Shown here: positions 36,875 through 37,761 of the stretch, piece by piece | Numbering within the stretch: position 1 is the stretch's first letter | Layout of the letters: each line of letters begins with the position of its first letter | Origin: Bacillota bacterium | GTDB taxonomy: Bacteria; Bacillota; Clostridia; Peptostreptococcales; Anaerovoracaceae | Assembly: GCA_017417045.1 (NCBI GenBank) | Contig: JAFPZZ010000009.1 | Coordinates: 1 to 37,761, forward strand | Direction of reading: 5' to 3' | DNA: 37,761 nucleotides | Program-made: the position numbers and the translations under genes | The notes under the pieces: model-generated | Database searches by the model: none | What the model was told of the DNA's origin: nothing | Seen by the model: only the letters and a program-made list of their open reading frames with translations

Positions 36875-37761
36875 ATGCTTTGGCTAGGAGCCGCAATCAC
36901 CGTGCTCGTATTCGTAGGCATCATTCTGAAGTTTGACACCAAGCTTTGTCTGATCCTCGGCGGTGCGCTCATGTGCCTCCTCGGCGGACAGCTCTCCGCC
37001 GCGGTACCCGCATACTGCGCATCCGTCGTAAACGGCACCATCGTTTACTACACCTGCATCTCCCTTGGTTACTCCACTGTCATGAAGACCATGGGCTGCA
37101 CCGACCACATCATTTACGCTCTGCTTGGACCTCTTTCCAAGGTAAAGAAGGGACTCGTTCCCCTCACCACCATCATCACCTGGTTCTTCATGCAGGCTCT
37201 TTCTTCCGCAGCGACCTGCGCCGCTGTAGAAGGCTCCATCATGATCCCCATCATGACCGCTCTCGGCATCCCGGCAGCCACCTCTGCTGCGGCTATCCTC
37301 GTAGGAACCGGCTGCGGTCCTTCCCTCAACCCGGGCGGCACCTTCTATGTTGCCTCCGCTGAGGCTGACCCGCTCGGAGAGGCCTCCGGCGTCGGAATGG
37401 TATCCGCGGGCTTCGTTCCCGGATGCATCGCCGTCGTATTCGCTGGAATCGGCGTCATGATCATGGGCAAGATCCTCGACAAGGGCGACACTCAGGGAAG
37501 CGAAGAAGCAGCCCGCAAGGCTATGGAGACCGCTGCTTCCTTCAAGGTCAATCCGCTCTATGCGATCATGCCTCTTATCCCTCTGATGCTCATCCTCATC
37601 GCTAACTACACCCCGCTCCTCGATCAGAAGGTATTCGACGTACCGACCTGCATGTTCTGCGGATTCGCTCTTTCCCTCCTCGTATTCATGAAGGATTACA
37701 AGACCGTATCCACCGCGTTCTTCAGAGGACAGGGCGACGCGTTCTTCAGCATCATCACCCT
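36875..37761 (+). CDS. DcuC-type anaerobic C4-dicarboxylate carrier, N-terminal part (cut by window edge)
   Basis: The first 295 residues of a polytopic membrane carrier of the DcuC / C4-dicarboxylate family, which exchange or export succinate and import fumarate or malate under anaerobic conditions. The translation starts MLWLGAAITVLVFVG; hydrophobic helices cover nearly the whole part seen. Family-like motifs include AATCAAVEGSIMIPIMTALG and GTGCGPSLNPGG near residue 150. AAGGAG precedes the ATG by nine bases. Codons are strongly biased to the same preferred set as the hdr operon, suggesting high expression. The C-terminal part is outside the window, and related tripartite or AbgT-like carriers cannot be fully excluded. 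Confidence 0.75.
   Translation, partial: MLWLGAAITVLVFVGIILKFDTKLCLILGGALMCLLGGQLSAAVPAYCASVVNGTIVYYTCISLGYSTVMKTMGCTDHIIYALLGPLSKVKKGLVPLTTIITWFFMQALSSAATCAAVEGSIMIPIMTALGIPAATSAAAILVGTGCGPSLNPGGTFYVASAEADPLGEASGVGMVSAGFVPGCIAVVFAGIGVMIMGKILDKGDTQGSEEAARKAMETAASFKVNPLYAIMPLIPLMLILIANYTPLLDQKVFDVPTCMFCGFALSLLVFMKDYKTVSTAFFRGQGDAFFSIIT

Noticed and set aside
1..37761. CRISPR arrays, insertion sequences, rRNA genes
   Set aside because: No regularly spaced repeats, no transposase-like frame with terminal inverted repeats and no rRNA sequence were recognised.

Overview
The window looks like a chromosomal segment of an anaerobic, fairly GC-rich member of the Bacillota (Clostridia), probably host- or sediment-associated. 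The evidence is strong AGGAGG-type ribosome binding sites, pyruvate phosphate dikinase, an ECF vitamin transporter S component, a Y-family polymerase with a YolD-like partner, a UPF0735-type ACT protein next to threonine genes, and a large heterodisulfide-reductase-type energy operon. There is no sign of a phage, insertion sequence, CRISPR array or rRNA operon. The genus cannot be named from the sequence alone.

Layout. 1-977: start of ppdK (minus strand, cut by the window edge). 1308-2672: AbgA-like M20 amidohydrolase (plus). 2808-4692: minus-strand metal-handling operon (HMA-domain protein, ZIP transporter, membrane-anchored methyltransferase) behind a promoter with a DtxR-like palindrome in its leader. 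4916-6421: cvpA-like gene and an Mrp/NBP35 Fe-S scaffold ATPase (minus), divergent from the next block. 6653-15433: nine plus-strand genes, hdrB-hdrC-hdrA-flxD(mvhD)-two Flx-type Fe-S proteins-flxA-FrdB-like-FrdA-like, ending at a strong terminator. 15685-17917: MFS transporter and a TIGR01212-type radical SAM protein. 18003-19399: ECF-type sigma factor translationally coupled to a membrane protein with a degenerate M23 domain. 19475-27533: cardiolipin synthase, ACT protein, thrB, thrC, asd, aspartate kinase and hom, all minus strand. 27785-29574: YolD-like protein and Y-family DNA polymerase behind a LexA-like site. 29650-32876: ECF S component, DUF4430 protein, pepD and an acidic-tailed membrane protein. 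33014-34063: acyltransferase (plus). 34244-35711: lipoprotein and a methyltransferase remnant (minus). 35902-36056: tRNA-Pro(GGG) and tRNA-Gly(GCC), minus. 36057-36874: a long, lower-GC intergenic region. 36875-end: a DcuC-type C4-dicarboxylate carrier (plus, cut by the window edge).

How the genes may work together. The centrepiece is the hdr-flx-frd operon. FlxA should bring in electrons from NAD(P)H, the two Fe-S proteins and FlxD relay them, and HdrA is the family's flavin-based bifurcating subunit. HdrBC would normally reduce a disulfide. Downstream in the same operon sit a fumarate-reductase-like flavoprotein and its three-cluster Fe-S partner, with no membrane anchor. This suggests a soluble complex coupling NADH oxidation to reduction of fumarate or a related enoate, possibly together with ferredoxin. 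The DcuC-type carrier at the right edge would fit fumarate/succinate exchange. The complex is an inference from gene order; the individual families are clear. The remaining genes are mostly housekeeping: the threonine branch from aspartate, cofactor and metal uptake, DNA damage tolerance and peptide degradation.
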